Source: Bacteroidota bacterium
Lineage (GTDB): Bacteria > Bacteroidota > Bacteroidia > Chitinophagales > Chitinophagaceae
Direction of reading: 5' to 3'
Length of the DNA stretch: 5,092 nt
Assembly: GCA_023412975.1 (NCBI GenBank)
Contig: JAEZRB010000134.1
Location: forward strand, 1 to 5,092
The position numbers and the translations under genes were made by a program. The notes beneath the pieces were generated by a model, which searched no databases, was not told where the DNA came from, and worked only from the letters and a program-made list of their open reading frames with translations. Shown here in pieces: positions 1 to 5,092 of this stretch. Numbering within the stretch: position 1 is the first letter of the stretch; every line of letters starts with the position of its first letter.

Positions 1-873
1 CATCCAGGGTGCTGTCTTCATCACATCACGCAAAGAGGGAGTTTTGAATTTGCCCATATCGCTTTCATCATGCGTTACCTGGTAAAGACCTTTGTCATCA
101 CCTGCGAAACCGTTGTTATGAAACTGATTGTCGCTGAACAAGGCTCCGTGGTGACAGTTCATACACTTTGCCCTGGTCCGAAAAAGATGCAATCCTCTCA
201 ATGCGCTATTGCTAAGCGCCTTTTTATCTCCGGCTAAAAATCTATCGAAAGATGAGGGGCTGCTGACTATCGTGCGCTGAAAAGCTGCCAAAGCCCCGGC
301 GATTCGATCAGGATCAATGTCTGGATCTCCATAAGCAGAGTCAAACAGGGTCTTATAAGCTTCTATCCTTCTCAACTTGCCCGGTAGTTCCCGCATATCG
401 CCATGCATTTCACTTTCACTATTAATGGGGGCGAACGCCTGGTCTTCGAGATCCCTTGCCCTTCCATCCCAGAACAATTTTTTGTAAAACCATACATTCT
501 GGAGACTGGGAGAATTTCTTTTATTGATCGTTCCTTCATGACCCAGTGATTTATCAATTCCGTCAGCCCAGGATAGTTCAGGCTGGTGACAGGAGGCACA
601 GGATATTTTTCCCGAACCGCTTAACCGGGTATCGAAAAACAAAACCTTACCTAATTCGATCAAATGTTTTAAAGAATCCATGCGATGCTGATGCGGTCCC
701 GCTGGCAAAACACCAAGTTCATCCCAATAAACCCCCTTTGTTACAAAAGGTGCAGGCCATTGCTCCGGTGGGCGTGAGTAAATATTCCTTAATCGCAGGC
801 TTTCATCCTGCATAAAGGAGGTGGAAACAAAAACGACCAGGATCAAAGATGAGATAGCAAGGCAGTGACGCAT
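1..873 (-). CDS. Di-heme cytochrome c peroxidase / MauG family protein, C-terminus beyond left edge
   Basis: Reading the minus strand from ATG at 873-871 gives 291 codons without a stop to the window edge; an in-frame TAA (885-883) lies just upstream, which supports this start. Residues 1 to about 22 (MRHCLAISSLILVVFVSTSF) look like an export signal without a lipobox, so the product should be periplasmic. Two covalent heme motifs are visible: C92-A-S-C95-H96, preceded by the family sequence LGKVLFFDTRLSGSGKIS, and C237-M-N-C240-H241. Other family marks are F134-W-D-G-R138, E155-M156, and GKFKTPSLRDV near the left edge. Family members use two c-type hemes to reduce hydrogen peroxide, or in MauG-like branches to oxidise other substrates; which applies here cannot be told. 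The usual length is about 330-360 residues, so some 50-70 residues are missing, including the PWM-H-[DN]-G continuation and the region that normally supplies the distal ligand of the second heme. It lies 95 bp downstream of the nitroreductase on the same strand and could be co-transcribed with it. Confidence 0.9.
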   Translation of the reverse strand, partial: MRHCLAISSLILVVFVSTSFMQDESLRLRNIYSRPPEQWPAPFVTKGVYWDELGVLPAGPHQHRMDSLKHLIELGKVLFFDTRLSGSGKISCASCHQPELSWADGIDKSLGHEGTINKRNSPSLQNVWFYKKLFWDGRARDLEDQAFAPINSESEMHGDMRELPGKLRRIEAYKTLFDSAYGDPDIDPDRIAGALAAFQRTIVSSPSSFDRFLAGDKKALSNSALRGLHLFRTRAKCMNCHHGALFSDNQFHNNGFAGDDKGLYQVTHDESDMGKFKTPSLRDVMKTAPWM

Positions 874-968
874 CCCGCAAATTTAAAAGCGGAAAACTAT
901 TTTGTTGCAGCCAATTAGCTTTATAAAAGAAAAAACTTCGGAATAAACCAGTCAACTTTTGTTTCAAA

Positions 969-1547
969 TCACCGGACCCAGTCAATTTTCTCGTCGATCG
1001 ATAACCTGGTAGCTCCTGCGGAAGGAATAGCTACATGACCGACGTAGAAAAAGCCAAGTAATTTATCCGCTTCACCCAGACCGAAAAATGCTTTCGCTCT
1101 TTCATTATAAGTAACGCCACCTGTGGTCCAATAACCACCCAATCCATATGCTGTCACGGAAAGGTATATATTCTGAACTGCACAGGCAACAGCTTCAATG
1201 TCTTCTATTTCCGGAATATTTTTGTTGGTTGACCGCTTCATACCAATGGCGATCACATGCGAAGCTTTCAAAGGATTTAGCTGCAGTTTCTGGTAACTGA
1301 TCTGTTTAAATTGATCACCAGCGTCCTGTTTATAAACCTCGCTTTGAAAATCAGCGAACTTCTGTAAACCCTCTCCGGTAAACACCGTAAAATGCCAGGG
1401 CTCCTGCCGGCCGTGATTAGGCGCCCAGGTTGCATTGATCAGGATCTGTTGTATGATCGCGTCATCAATCTTTTTCCCGGGCACAAACTGGTCAGGGAAA
1501 ACCGATCGCCGGTTTCTTATTAATTCATTGAGTTGCTCTGGATTCAT
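969..1547 (-). CDS. Nitroreductase family protein (YdjA-like, FMN-dependent)
   Basis: The 192-residue product has the layout of single-domain FMN nitroreductases resembling E. coli YdjA. The N-terminal R11-N-R-R14-S-V-F matches the FMN-phosphate binding region; W41-A-P-N-H-G-R-Q-E-P-W51-H-F corresponds to the 'APDHK..QPWRF' block of YdjA; A121-C-A-V-Q-N-I-Y-L, G137-G-Y-W-T-T-G143 and the closing L164-G-F-F-Y-V-G-H171 complete the fold. Members are usually dimers that use NAD(P)H to reduce nitro, quinone or enone compounds; the substrate is not predictable. The open frame extends up to an ATG at 1625, but conservation starts around MNPEQLNELIRNRRS, so I chose ATG 1547-1545. The alternative ATG at 1559-1557 adds only MISK. 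A candidate promoter at 1565-1597 overlaps the longer extension, which also argues against the 1625 start. No signal peptide is seen, so it is cytoplasmic. Confidence 0.9.
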   Translation of the reverse strand: MNPEQLNELIRNRRSVFPDQFVPGKKIDDAIIQQILINATWAPNHGRQEPWHFTVFTGEGLQKFADFQSEVYKQDAGDQFKQISYQKLQLNPLKASHVIAIGMKRSTNKNIPEIEDIEAVACAVQNIYLSVTAYGLGGYWTTGGVTYNERAKAFFGLGEADKLLGFFYVGHVAIPSAGATRLSIDEKIDWVR

Positions 1548-1559
1548 TTTAGATATCAT

Positions 1560-1876
1560 AGTTGTAAATGTATATCTATTACAAAAGACCCCATCAATTG
1601 TTTGAAACCTATTTAGCAACGGCATTTCTGCGATTGCTGAGCTTTAACAACAGTTGTTCATTGAAGGAATCCCGACTATAATTTTTATTATCTCTTACCT
1701 TAAGGAAGTAAATCATAATTCTCCAAAAATATTATTCCCCAAAACGAAAAAGTTTCCAACATCGGCAGGAAAATCACGTGAATAAGGGGCAAAAAAAACT
1801 ATGCACACTTTGTGAAAAACTCCCACGGAATACTTCGATGATTGATACTACATTCGTTTCAGTTCTTAATAAAAAA
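1560..1876. other. Divergent AT-rich intergenic region, no gene seen
   Basis: About 300 bp separate the nitroreductase (leftward) from the riboswitch-nrdB unit (rightward). I see no convincing coding frame and no tRNA-like structure. Visible items are a perfect 6-bp dyad with a one-base centre, AACAAC-A-GTTGTT (1646-1658), an AT-only inverted repeat ATAAT-TTTT-ATTAT (1678-1691), and TACATTCG (1849-1856). The last differs at one base from the Bacteroidota -7 box TAnnTTTG and lies 20 nt before the riboswitch, so it could be the nrdB promoter, but no TTG is present at the expected distance upstream. Confidence 0.5.
1565..1597 (-). promoter_or_regulatory. Candidate Bacteroidota-type promoter for the nitroreductase
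   Basis: On the minus strand a TTG (1597-1595) is followed after 22 nt by TACATTTA (1572-1565). The known Bacteroidota pattern is TTG, 17-23 nt, TAnnTTTG, so only the last base of the -7 box differs. Initiation would fall near 1557-1560, giving a leader of about 10 nt before the ATG at 1547. Such short AT-rich patterns occur by chance, so this is suggestive only. Confidence 0.3.
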
Positions 1877-2081
1877 TTAATACCGGTGCAAGGCAGCATA
1901 TATGTTTTAATCTGCCTTGCTTAATAGGGAACCGTGTGAAAATCACGGGCTGACGGGCAACTGTAAAGCCAATCCCCTATCGCATTTGGGAAAGACCTGA
2001 TCATCGAAGCCAGGGTTTGTCGAAACGGACATACGGACAAGGCGATTTTGTCGGGCCAAGCCAGGAACCTGCCGGAATTAA
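1877..2081 (+). promoter_or_regulatory. Cobalamin (B12) riboswitch aptamer upstream of nrdB
   Basis: The landmarks of the adenosylcobalamin riboswitch occur in the right order. Closing helix P1: TTAATACCGG (1877-1886) pairs with CCGGAATTAA (2072-2081) at 9 of 10 positions. The conserved GGTGC (1885-1889) overlaps a perfect 9-bp helix, GCAAGGCAG (1888-1896) with CTGCCTTGC (1912-1920). AATAGGGAA (1923-1931) follows, then CCGTG/CACGG (1932-1936/1944-1948), the signature GCTGACGGGCAACTGTAA (1949-1966), and the B12 box AAGCCAGGAACCTGCC (2058-2073). An optional stem GACAA/TTGTC (2036-2040/2048-2052) fills the variable region. In this family ligand binding represses the downstream gene. Here that is a B12-independent RNR, so the expected behaviour is low nrdB expression when B12 is plentiful. 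An extra AAGCCAGG copy at 2007-2014 lies in the variable region and is probably incidental. Confidence 0.93.
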
Positions 2082-2094
2082 AATATTGTTTGGA

Positions 2095-2111
2095 ACCTTC
2101 CCGAGTAAGGT
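2095..2111 (+). promoter_or_regulatory. Predicted riboswitch expression-platform hairpin (L13-like)
   Basis: ACCTT (2095-2099) and AAGGT (2107-2111) form a 5-bp stem around the loop CCCGAGT. The loop bases CCCG (2100-2103) are complementary to CGGG (1954-1957) inside the conserved GCTGACGGGCAACTG of the aptamer. This is the kissing-loop contact (L5-L13) known to couple ligand binding to expression in cobalamin riboswitches. The remaining leader up to the nrdB ATG (2112-2198) shows no strong GC hairpin followed by a T run, so control of translation or RNA stability seems more likely than intrinsic termination. The pairing is read by eye, not computed. Confidence 0.55.
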
Positions 2112-2198
2112 ACTGCAAGGATCAAATCAGCTTCATTCCGAGGCCTGCATTTTCGTCTTCTGTCGTGCCGCAAATCTGACATCTTAAAATTAGTAACC

Positions 2199-3170
2199 AT
2201 GCACGATGAGCAGGAAATTTTATTAAAAGAGAACAAAGACCGCTTTGTCATACTCCCGATCAACTACCCGCTGATCTGGGAAAAGTACAAACAACATGAA
2301 GCCAGTTTCTGGACTGCCGAGGAAATTGATCTCAGCGGTGATATGAAAGACTGGAATGGTCTTAATGATGGAGAACGTCATTTTATCTCCCATGTACTGG
2401 CTTTCTTTGCCGCCAGCGATGGCATTGTGAATGAAAACCTGGCAGTGAACTTTATGAGTGAAGTGCAACTGCCTGAAGCCCGGTGCTTTTATGGCTTCCA
2501 GATCATGATGGAAAATATCCATTCAGAAACATATGCCCTGCTGATCGATACCTATATTAAAGATCCCAAAGAAAAAGATCGCCTGTTTCATGCCATCGAT
2601 ACGGTTCCTGCCGTAAAGAAAAAAGCGGAATGGGCACTTCGCTGGATTGAGAACGGAACATTCGCGGAACGCCTGGTGGCCTTTGCAGCGGTAGAGGGTA
2701 TCTTCTTCAGCGGTAGCTTCTGCTCGATCTTCTGGATGAAAAAAAGAGGTCTGATGCCAGGACTCACTTTTAGTAATGAACTCATCAGTCGCGACGAAGG
2801 TCTGCATTGTGAATTTGCCTGCCTCTTGTATAGCATGCTGAAAAATAAACTGACTGAAGAGCAGGTACATTCCATCATTGGCAATGCCGTTGAAATCGAG
2901 AAAGAGTTCATTACCGATGCATTACCTGTGGACCTGATCGGAATGAATGCCAAACTCATGCAGCAATACATTGAATTCGTTGCCGACAGGTGGTTGGCAG
3001 AACTTGGCTATAACAGGCTTTTCAATGCGACCAATCCTTTTGATTTCATGGAACTGATCTCGCTGCAGGGAAAAACAAATTTTTTTGAAAAACGCGTAGG
3101 CGAGTACCAGAAATCAGGGGTGATGAATGATATTAAGGCGAATACGTTTTCGATAGATGAAGATTTTTAG
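2199..3170 (+). CDS. nrdB: Class Ia ribonucleotide reductase small (beta) subunit
   Basis: The 323-residue product is the radical-generating subunit of aerobic RNR, which with NrdA converts ribonucleoside diphosphates to deoxyribonucleotides in the cytosol. All key residues are visible with family spacing: diiron ligands D74, E105, H108, E166, E200 and H203; radical tyrosine Y112; W38 of the transfer path; and Y303 near the C-terminus. The tail NTFSIDEDF resembles the eukaryotic R2 peptide that docks in R1. Blocks such as HFISHVLAFFAASDGIVNEN and GLTFSNELISRDEGLHC are close to animal R2, so this is a eukaryote-like NrdB rather than the E. coli type. There is no N-terminal ATP-cone. The ATG at 2199 is preceded by AT-rich sequence without a Shine-Dalgarno, and the N-terminus LLKENKDRFVILP fits relatives. 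It lies 117 nt downstream of the cobalamin aptamer and is expected to be repressed by B12. The partner nrdA lies downstream beyond a 488-bp spacer. The gene is intact. Confidence 0.97.
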   Translation: MHDEQEILLKENKDRFVILPINYPLIWEKYKQHEASFWTAEEIDLSGDMKDWNGLNDGERHFISHVLAFFAASDGIVNENLAVNFMSEVQLPEARCFYGFQIMMENIHSETYALLIDTYIKDPKEKDRLFHAIDTVPAVKKKAEWALRWIENGTFAERLVAFAAVEGIFFSGSFCSIFWMKKRGLMPGLTFSNELISRDEGLHCEFACLLYSMLKNKLTEEQVHSIIGNAVEIEKEFITDALPVDLIGMNAKLMQQYIEFVADRWLAELGYNRLFNATNPFDFMELISLQGKTNFFEKRVGEYQKSGVMNDIKANTFSIDEDF

Positions 3171-3191
3171 GTGAGTGGTGAGTAGTGAGTG
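3171..3191 (+). repeat. Left heptad array: 3 x GTGAGT[G/A]
   Basis: Three direct 7-bp units, GTGAGTG, GTGAGTA and GTGAGTG, begin at the base right after the nrdB TAG. They are repeated in inverted orientation at 3596-3623, matching at 18 of 21 positions, so the two arrays could pair in RNA or in single-stranded DNA. They form the left boundary of the inserted element. Confidence 0.85.
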
Positions 3192-3232
3192 GGCTGGTGC
3201 TAATTTCAAATTTAGAATAAGTGTTTCTTCAA

Positions 3233-3585
3233 CTGGGACATACCAAATTAGAAATTTATTCTGCTTCCAGAGAATTAGTGCTGGCATGTTACAGGTTAAC
3301 CAAAACATTTCCTCCGTAAGAGCGCTTTGCACTAACGCAGCAAATTAGACGGGCGGCAATGTCAAACCATCTGAATATTGCAGAAGGAAGTTCCAGGAAA
3401 TCAGATTCAGAAAGGAAACGGTTTTATGAAATAGCAAGAAGCTCAGTAATCGAAATCGATGCCGCACTTGATGCCGCCTCGGATTTGGGTTACTGTAAAA
3501 TGGAAATTTAAAAGACTTGGGTGAAAGCCTGATCAAGTGTTTCAAACTTTTGACCGGCCTAATAAATGCAAATACCACAAAATAA
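3233..3585 (+). pseudogene. Degraded four helix bundle protein gene (23S IVS / Avd-like family)
   Basis: Translating across lesions gives a recognisable family member of about 117 residues. It opens with HTKLEIYSASRELVLACYRL and TKTFPP, then after a stop continues as ERFALTQQIRRAAMSNHLNI, AEGSSRKSDSERKRFYEIAR and DAALDAASDLGYCKMEI. After a frameshift it ends with DLGESLIKCFKLLTGLINA and NTTK, then TAA. QIRRAA...NIAEGS and LTGLIN are hallmark motifs. Three defects are visible: the expected start position holds CTG (3233-3235); TAA (3317-3319) stands where FPPEERF predicts GAA; and one base is missing around 3506-3513, producing TAA at 3509-3511 unless the frame is shifted. No functional protein is expected. 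Relatives form helical bundles with basic surfaces and are found in 23S rRNA insertions and, as Avd, with diversity-generating retroelements. No reverse transcriptase or variable repeat is present here, so a DGR is not indicated. Confidence 0.85.
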
Positions 3586-3595
3586 TTCAATGCTC

Positions 3596-3623
3596 AACTC
3601 ACCACTCACAACTCACTATTCAC
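3596..3623 (-). repeat. Right heptad array: 4 units, inverted relative to the left array
   Basis: Read on the minus strand, the units are GTGAATA, GTGAGTT, GTGAGTG and GTGAGTT. On the plus strand they are AACTCAC, CACTCAC, AACTCAC and TATTCAC. They start 10 bp after the stop of the four-helix-bundle relic and end 35 bp before the nrdA ATG. The remaining spacer contains a short ACTAACTAACTA run and no clear ribosome binding site. Confidence 0.85.
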
Positions 3624-3658
3624 AAATAAACATACTAACTAACTAAACAATACTCAGC

Positions 3659-4441
3659 ATGTACGTACTAAAACGCAATGGCAAGCAGGAAGCCGTGCAC
3701 TTCGACAAGATCACATCAAGGGTAATGAAACTGAGCTACGGCCTCACCCTGAAGTCGGATGACATTATCGAGATCGCTAAGAAAGTAATTGTCGGTATTT
3801 ACAATGGAGTGCCGACAACCGAGCTTGATAACCTGGCTGCGGAAACTGCCGCTTCGTTCACTACCCGTCATCCCGATTTCGCAGTGCTGGCGGCACGGAT
3901 CGCGGTGAGCAACCTGCATAAGAATACGACCAAATCTTTTTCAGCCACTGCAAAACTGCTTTATCATTATATCGATACAAAGACCGGTGATAAAGCGCCA
4001 CTGCTGGCCGATGATGTTTTTGAGATCATTCAGCAAAACGCTGACCGTCTCGATGCCTCCATCATTTACGAAAGAGATTATCATTTTGACTACTTCGGTT
4101 TCAAAACCCTGGAGAAGTCATACCTGCTGAAAGTAAATGGTAAGATCGTTGAACGCCCGCAACACCTTTTCATGAGAGTGGCGCTTGGTATTCACAAAAC
4201 CGATATCGATGCGGCGATCGAGACGTATAACCTGATGAGTGAAAAATGGTTTGTCCACGCAACGCCAACACTGTTCAATGCAGGCACGCCAAAGCCGCAA
4301 ATGAGCAGCTGTTTCCTGCAAAGCATGAAAGAGGACAGCATTGCGGGTATTTATGAAACCCTGAAGAACTCGGCGCTGATCTCGCAGTCGGCCGGAGGTA
4401 TTGGGCTAAACATCCACAATATTCGCGCTACAGGCAGCTAA
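3659..4441 (+). CDS. nrdA: Class Ia ribonucleotide reductase large (alpha) subunit, N-terminal part ending at a premature TAA
   Basis: These 260 codons encode the start of the catalytic RNR subunit. Residues 1 to about 90 form the ATP-cone (MYVLKRNGKQEAVHFDKITS), the allosteric activity site; D57, the position whose change abolishes dATP inhibition in mouse R1, is present. The catalytic domain follows, with S216-S-C218 (one of the active-site redox cysteines), D226 of the specificity site and R256-A-T-G-S260. The protein is close to human RRM1, with the same numbering at these sites. The frame then meets TAA at 4439-4441, where relatives have Tyr261 (I-R-A-T-G-S-Y-I). A 260-residue product would lack the thiyl-radical cysteine and be inactive as a reductase. 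ATG 3659 fits the family N-terminus exactly. The spacer from nrdB holds the heptad element, and the two genes are probably still one transcription unit under the cobalamin riboswitch. Confidence 0.93.
   Translation: MYVLKRNGKQEAVHFDKITSRVMKLSYGLTLKSDDIIEIAKKVIVGIYNGVPTTELDNLAAETAASFTTRHPDFAVLAARIAVSNLHKNTTKSFSATAKLLYHYIDTKTGDKAPLLADDVFEIIQQNADRLDASIIYERDYHFDYFGFKTLEKSYLLKVNGKIVERPQHLFMRVALGIHKTDIDAAIETYNLMSEKWFVHATPTLFNAGTPKPQMSSCFLQSMKEDSIAGIYETLKNSALISQSAGGIGLNIHNIRATGS
4439..4441 (+). other. In-frame nonsense codon (TAA for expected Tyr) in nrdA
   Basis: A single third-base difference (TAC or TAT to TAA) accounts for the stop. No residue is missing or added: G-S-[stop]-I-K-G-T-N-G aligns base for base with G-S-Y-I-x-G-T-N-G of relatives, and the same frame stays open to the window edge. 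The position lies in loop 1 near the specificity site. Neither a mutation nor a sequencing or assembly error can be excluded from the sequence alone. Confidence 0.9.
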
Positions 4442-5092
4442 ATCAAAGGCACCAACGGCACCAGCAACGGTATCATCCCGATGTTGCGAGTATTCAATGA
4501 CACGGCCCGCTATGTAGATCAGGGCGGTGGCAAACGCAAAGGTGCCTTTGCCGTTTACCTCGAACCCTGGCATGCGGATATTTTTGAGTTCCTCGACCTG
4601 AGAAAGAACCATGGCAAGGAAGAAATGCGCGCCCGTGATCTTTTCCTGGCACTCTGGATCTGTGACCTGTTTATGAAGCGCGTAGAATCGGATGGTCAAT
4701 GGAGCCTGTTTTGCCCTAATGAAGCAAAGAACCTGCACACCACGCACGGCGAGGAGTTTGAAGCGCTTTACGAGAAGTATGAAAAGGAAGGCCGCGCCAA
4801 GAAAACCATTCCCGCCCGTGATCTCTGGAATGCTATTTTGGAAGCGCAAATAGAAACTGGCAACCCGTACATGTTGTACAAGGATGCGGCAAATAAGAAA
4901 TCTAACCAGAAAAATCTCGGGACCATCCGTTGCAGTAATCTCTGCACCGAGATCATCGAATACAGCGATGAAAATGAAACAGCGGTTTGTAACCTGGCGT
5001 CTATTTCCCTGCCCCGGTTTGTAGAAGGAAAGAATTTCAATTTCGACAAGCTGCTTGAAGTGACGCAGATCATAACCCGCAACCTCAACAAG
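4442..5092 (+). pseudogene. nrdA: nrdA continuation after the premature stop: catalytic domain, runs off right edge
   Basis: Reading straight on in the frame of 3659 gives 217 more codons with no stop. The specificity loop 2 is Y285-V-D-Q288-G-G-G-K-R293-K-G. The active site shows N427-L-C429-T-E431, where C429 is the thiyl-radical cysteine and N427/E431 are substrate residues, and C444-N-L-A-S, the redox partner of C218. Numbering stays identical to human RRM1 across the stop, so no segment was lost. One unusual residue is C335 (TGT 4661-4663) in L-W-I-C-D-L-F-M, where relatives usually have Pro. Roughly 300 residues, including the C-terminal radical-path tyrosines and tail cysteines, lie beyond the window. 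The sequence looks conserved by selection rather than decayed, so the disruption is very recent or an artefact. Re-initiation at an internal ATG such as 4481-4483 would not yield a working enzyme. Confidence 0.85.

Larger units (their letters stand above)
3171..3623 (+). mobile_element. Heptad-bounded element carrying a four-helix-bundle gene relic, between nrdB and nrdA
   Basis: A 453-bp unit fills most of the nrdB-nrdA spacer. Its ends are tandem 7-bp repeats in inverted orientation (3171-3191 and 3596-3623), and its interior is the remnant of a four-helix-bundle (23S rRNA IVS/Avd-like) gene at 3233-3585. I see no target-site duplication: TTTTAG precedes it and AAATAA follows it. There is no transposase, so any mobility would have to be supplied in trans or come from an undescribed route. 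The related IVS elements in bacterial 23S rRNA also have complementary ends around a four-helix-bundle protein, and RNase III removes them from the transcript. Calling this a mobile element is inference from structure and decay; it could be an old, immobile remnant. Confidence 0.5.

Noticed and set aside
546..815. Plus-strand 89-codon open frame
   Set aside because: It is antisense to the clearly conserved cytochrome c peroxidase frame and shows no family features.
875..892. CCGC/GCGG hairpin just upstream of the peroxidase start codon
   Set aside because: Only 4 bp with a 10-nt loop; too weak to call a regulatory structure or terminator.
1548..1625. N-terminal extension of the nitroreductase to the ATG at 1625
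   Set aside because: The extra 26 residues have no family similarity, and the likely promoter lies within this stretch.
1678..1691. Inverted repeat ATAAT-TTTT-ATTAT as a terminator
   Set aside because: It is entirely A/T with a 5-bp stem and no T run after a GC stem, and it lies upstream of both divergent genes, not at a gene end.
3233..3585. Diversity-generating retroelement accessory gene (avd)
   Set aside because: Only the four-helix fold is shared; no reverse transcriptase, template repeat or variable repeat is visible in the window.
3171..3623. CRISPR array
   Set aside because: The repeats are contiguous 7-bp units without spacers, in two inverted blocks around a gene relic.
4439..4441. 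Intein, intron or programmed recoding (selenocysteine or reassigned stop) as the cause of the nrdA stop
   Set aside because: No extra sequence is present, the alignment resumes at the next codon, the codon is TAA rather than TGA, and no slippery site or frame change is needed.
4406..4849. Minus-strand 147-codon open frame and similar antisense frames over nrdB and nrdA
   Set aside because: They mirror strongly conserved RNR coding sequence and have no recognisable motifs of their own.

Overview
The window most likely comes from a member of the Bacteroidota, probably Chitinophagales-like. This is an inference from moderate GC with AT-rich spacers, the absence of clear Shine-Dalgarno sites, eukaryote-like class Ia ribonucleotide reductase (RNR) subunits in the order nrdB-nrdA, and a 'four helix bundle' (23S IVS-type) gene relic flanked by GTGAGT-type heptads.

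Left part, minus strand: a di-heme cytochrome c peroxidase/MauG-family gene runs off the left edge (1-873, N-terminal 291 residues, signal peptide, two CxxCH motifs). Its upstream neighbour on the same strand is a YdjA-like FMN nitroreductase (969-1547). An AT-rich divergent spacer follows (about 1560-1876).

Right part, plus strand: a complete cobalamin riboswitch aptamer (1877-2081) with a downstream hairpin that can form the loop-loop contact (2095-2111) leads into nrdB (2199-3170, all radical and diiron residues present) and then nrdA (3659 to the right edge). This is B12-responsive control of a B12-independent RNR. By precedent (Streptomyces coelicolor nrdABS) it suggests that the genome also has a B12-dependent class II RNR.

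Two things stand out. First, a 453-bp element sits between nrdB and nrdA. It starts at the base after the nrdB stop codon, is bounded by inverted tandem heptads (three on the left, four on the right), and contains a decayed four-helix-bundle gene with a nonsense codon, a one-base frameshift and no ATG. Second, nrdA has an in-frame TAA at codon 261, exactly where relatives have the Tyr of an I-R-A-T-G-S-Y-I motif. The frame then continues intact for 217 codons to the window edge with the catalytic residues present (Asn427, Cys429, Glu431, Cys444). The nrdA copy is therefore either freshly inactivated or carries a sequence error. If the stop is real, a backup RNR is probably needed, which fits the riboswitch logic.
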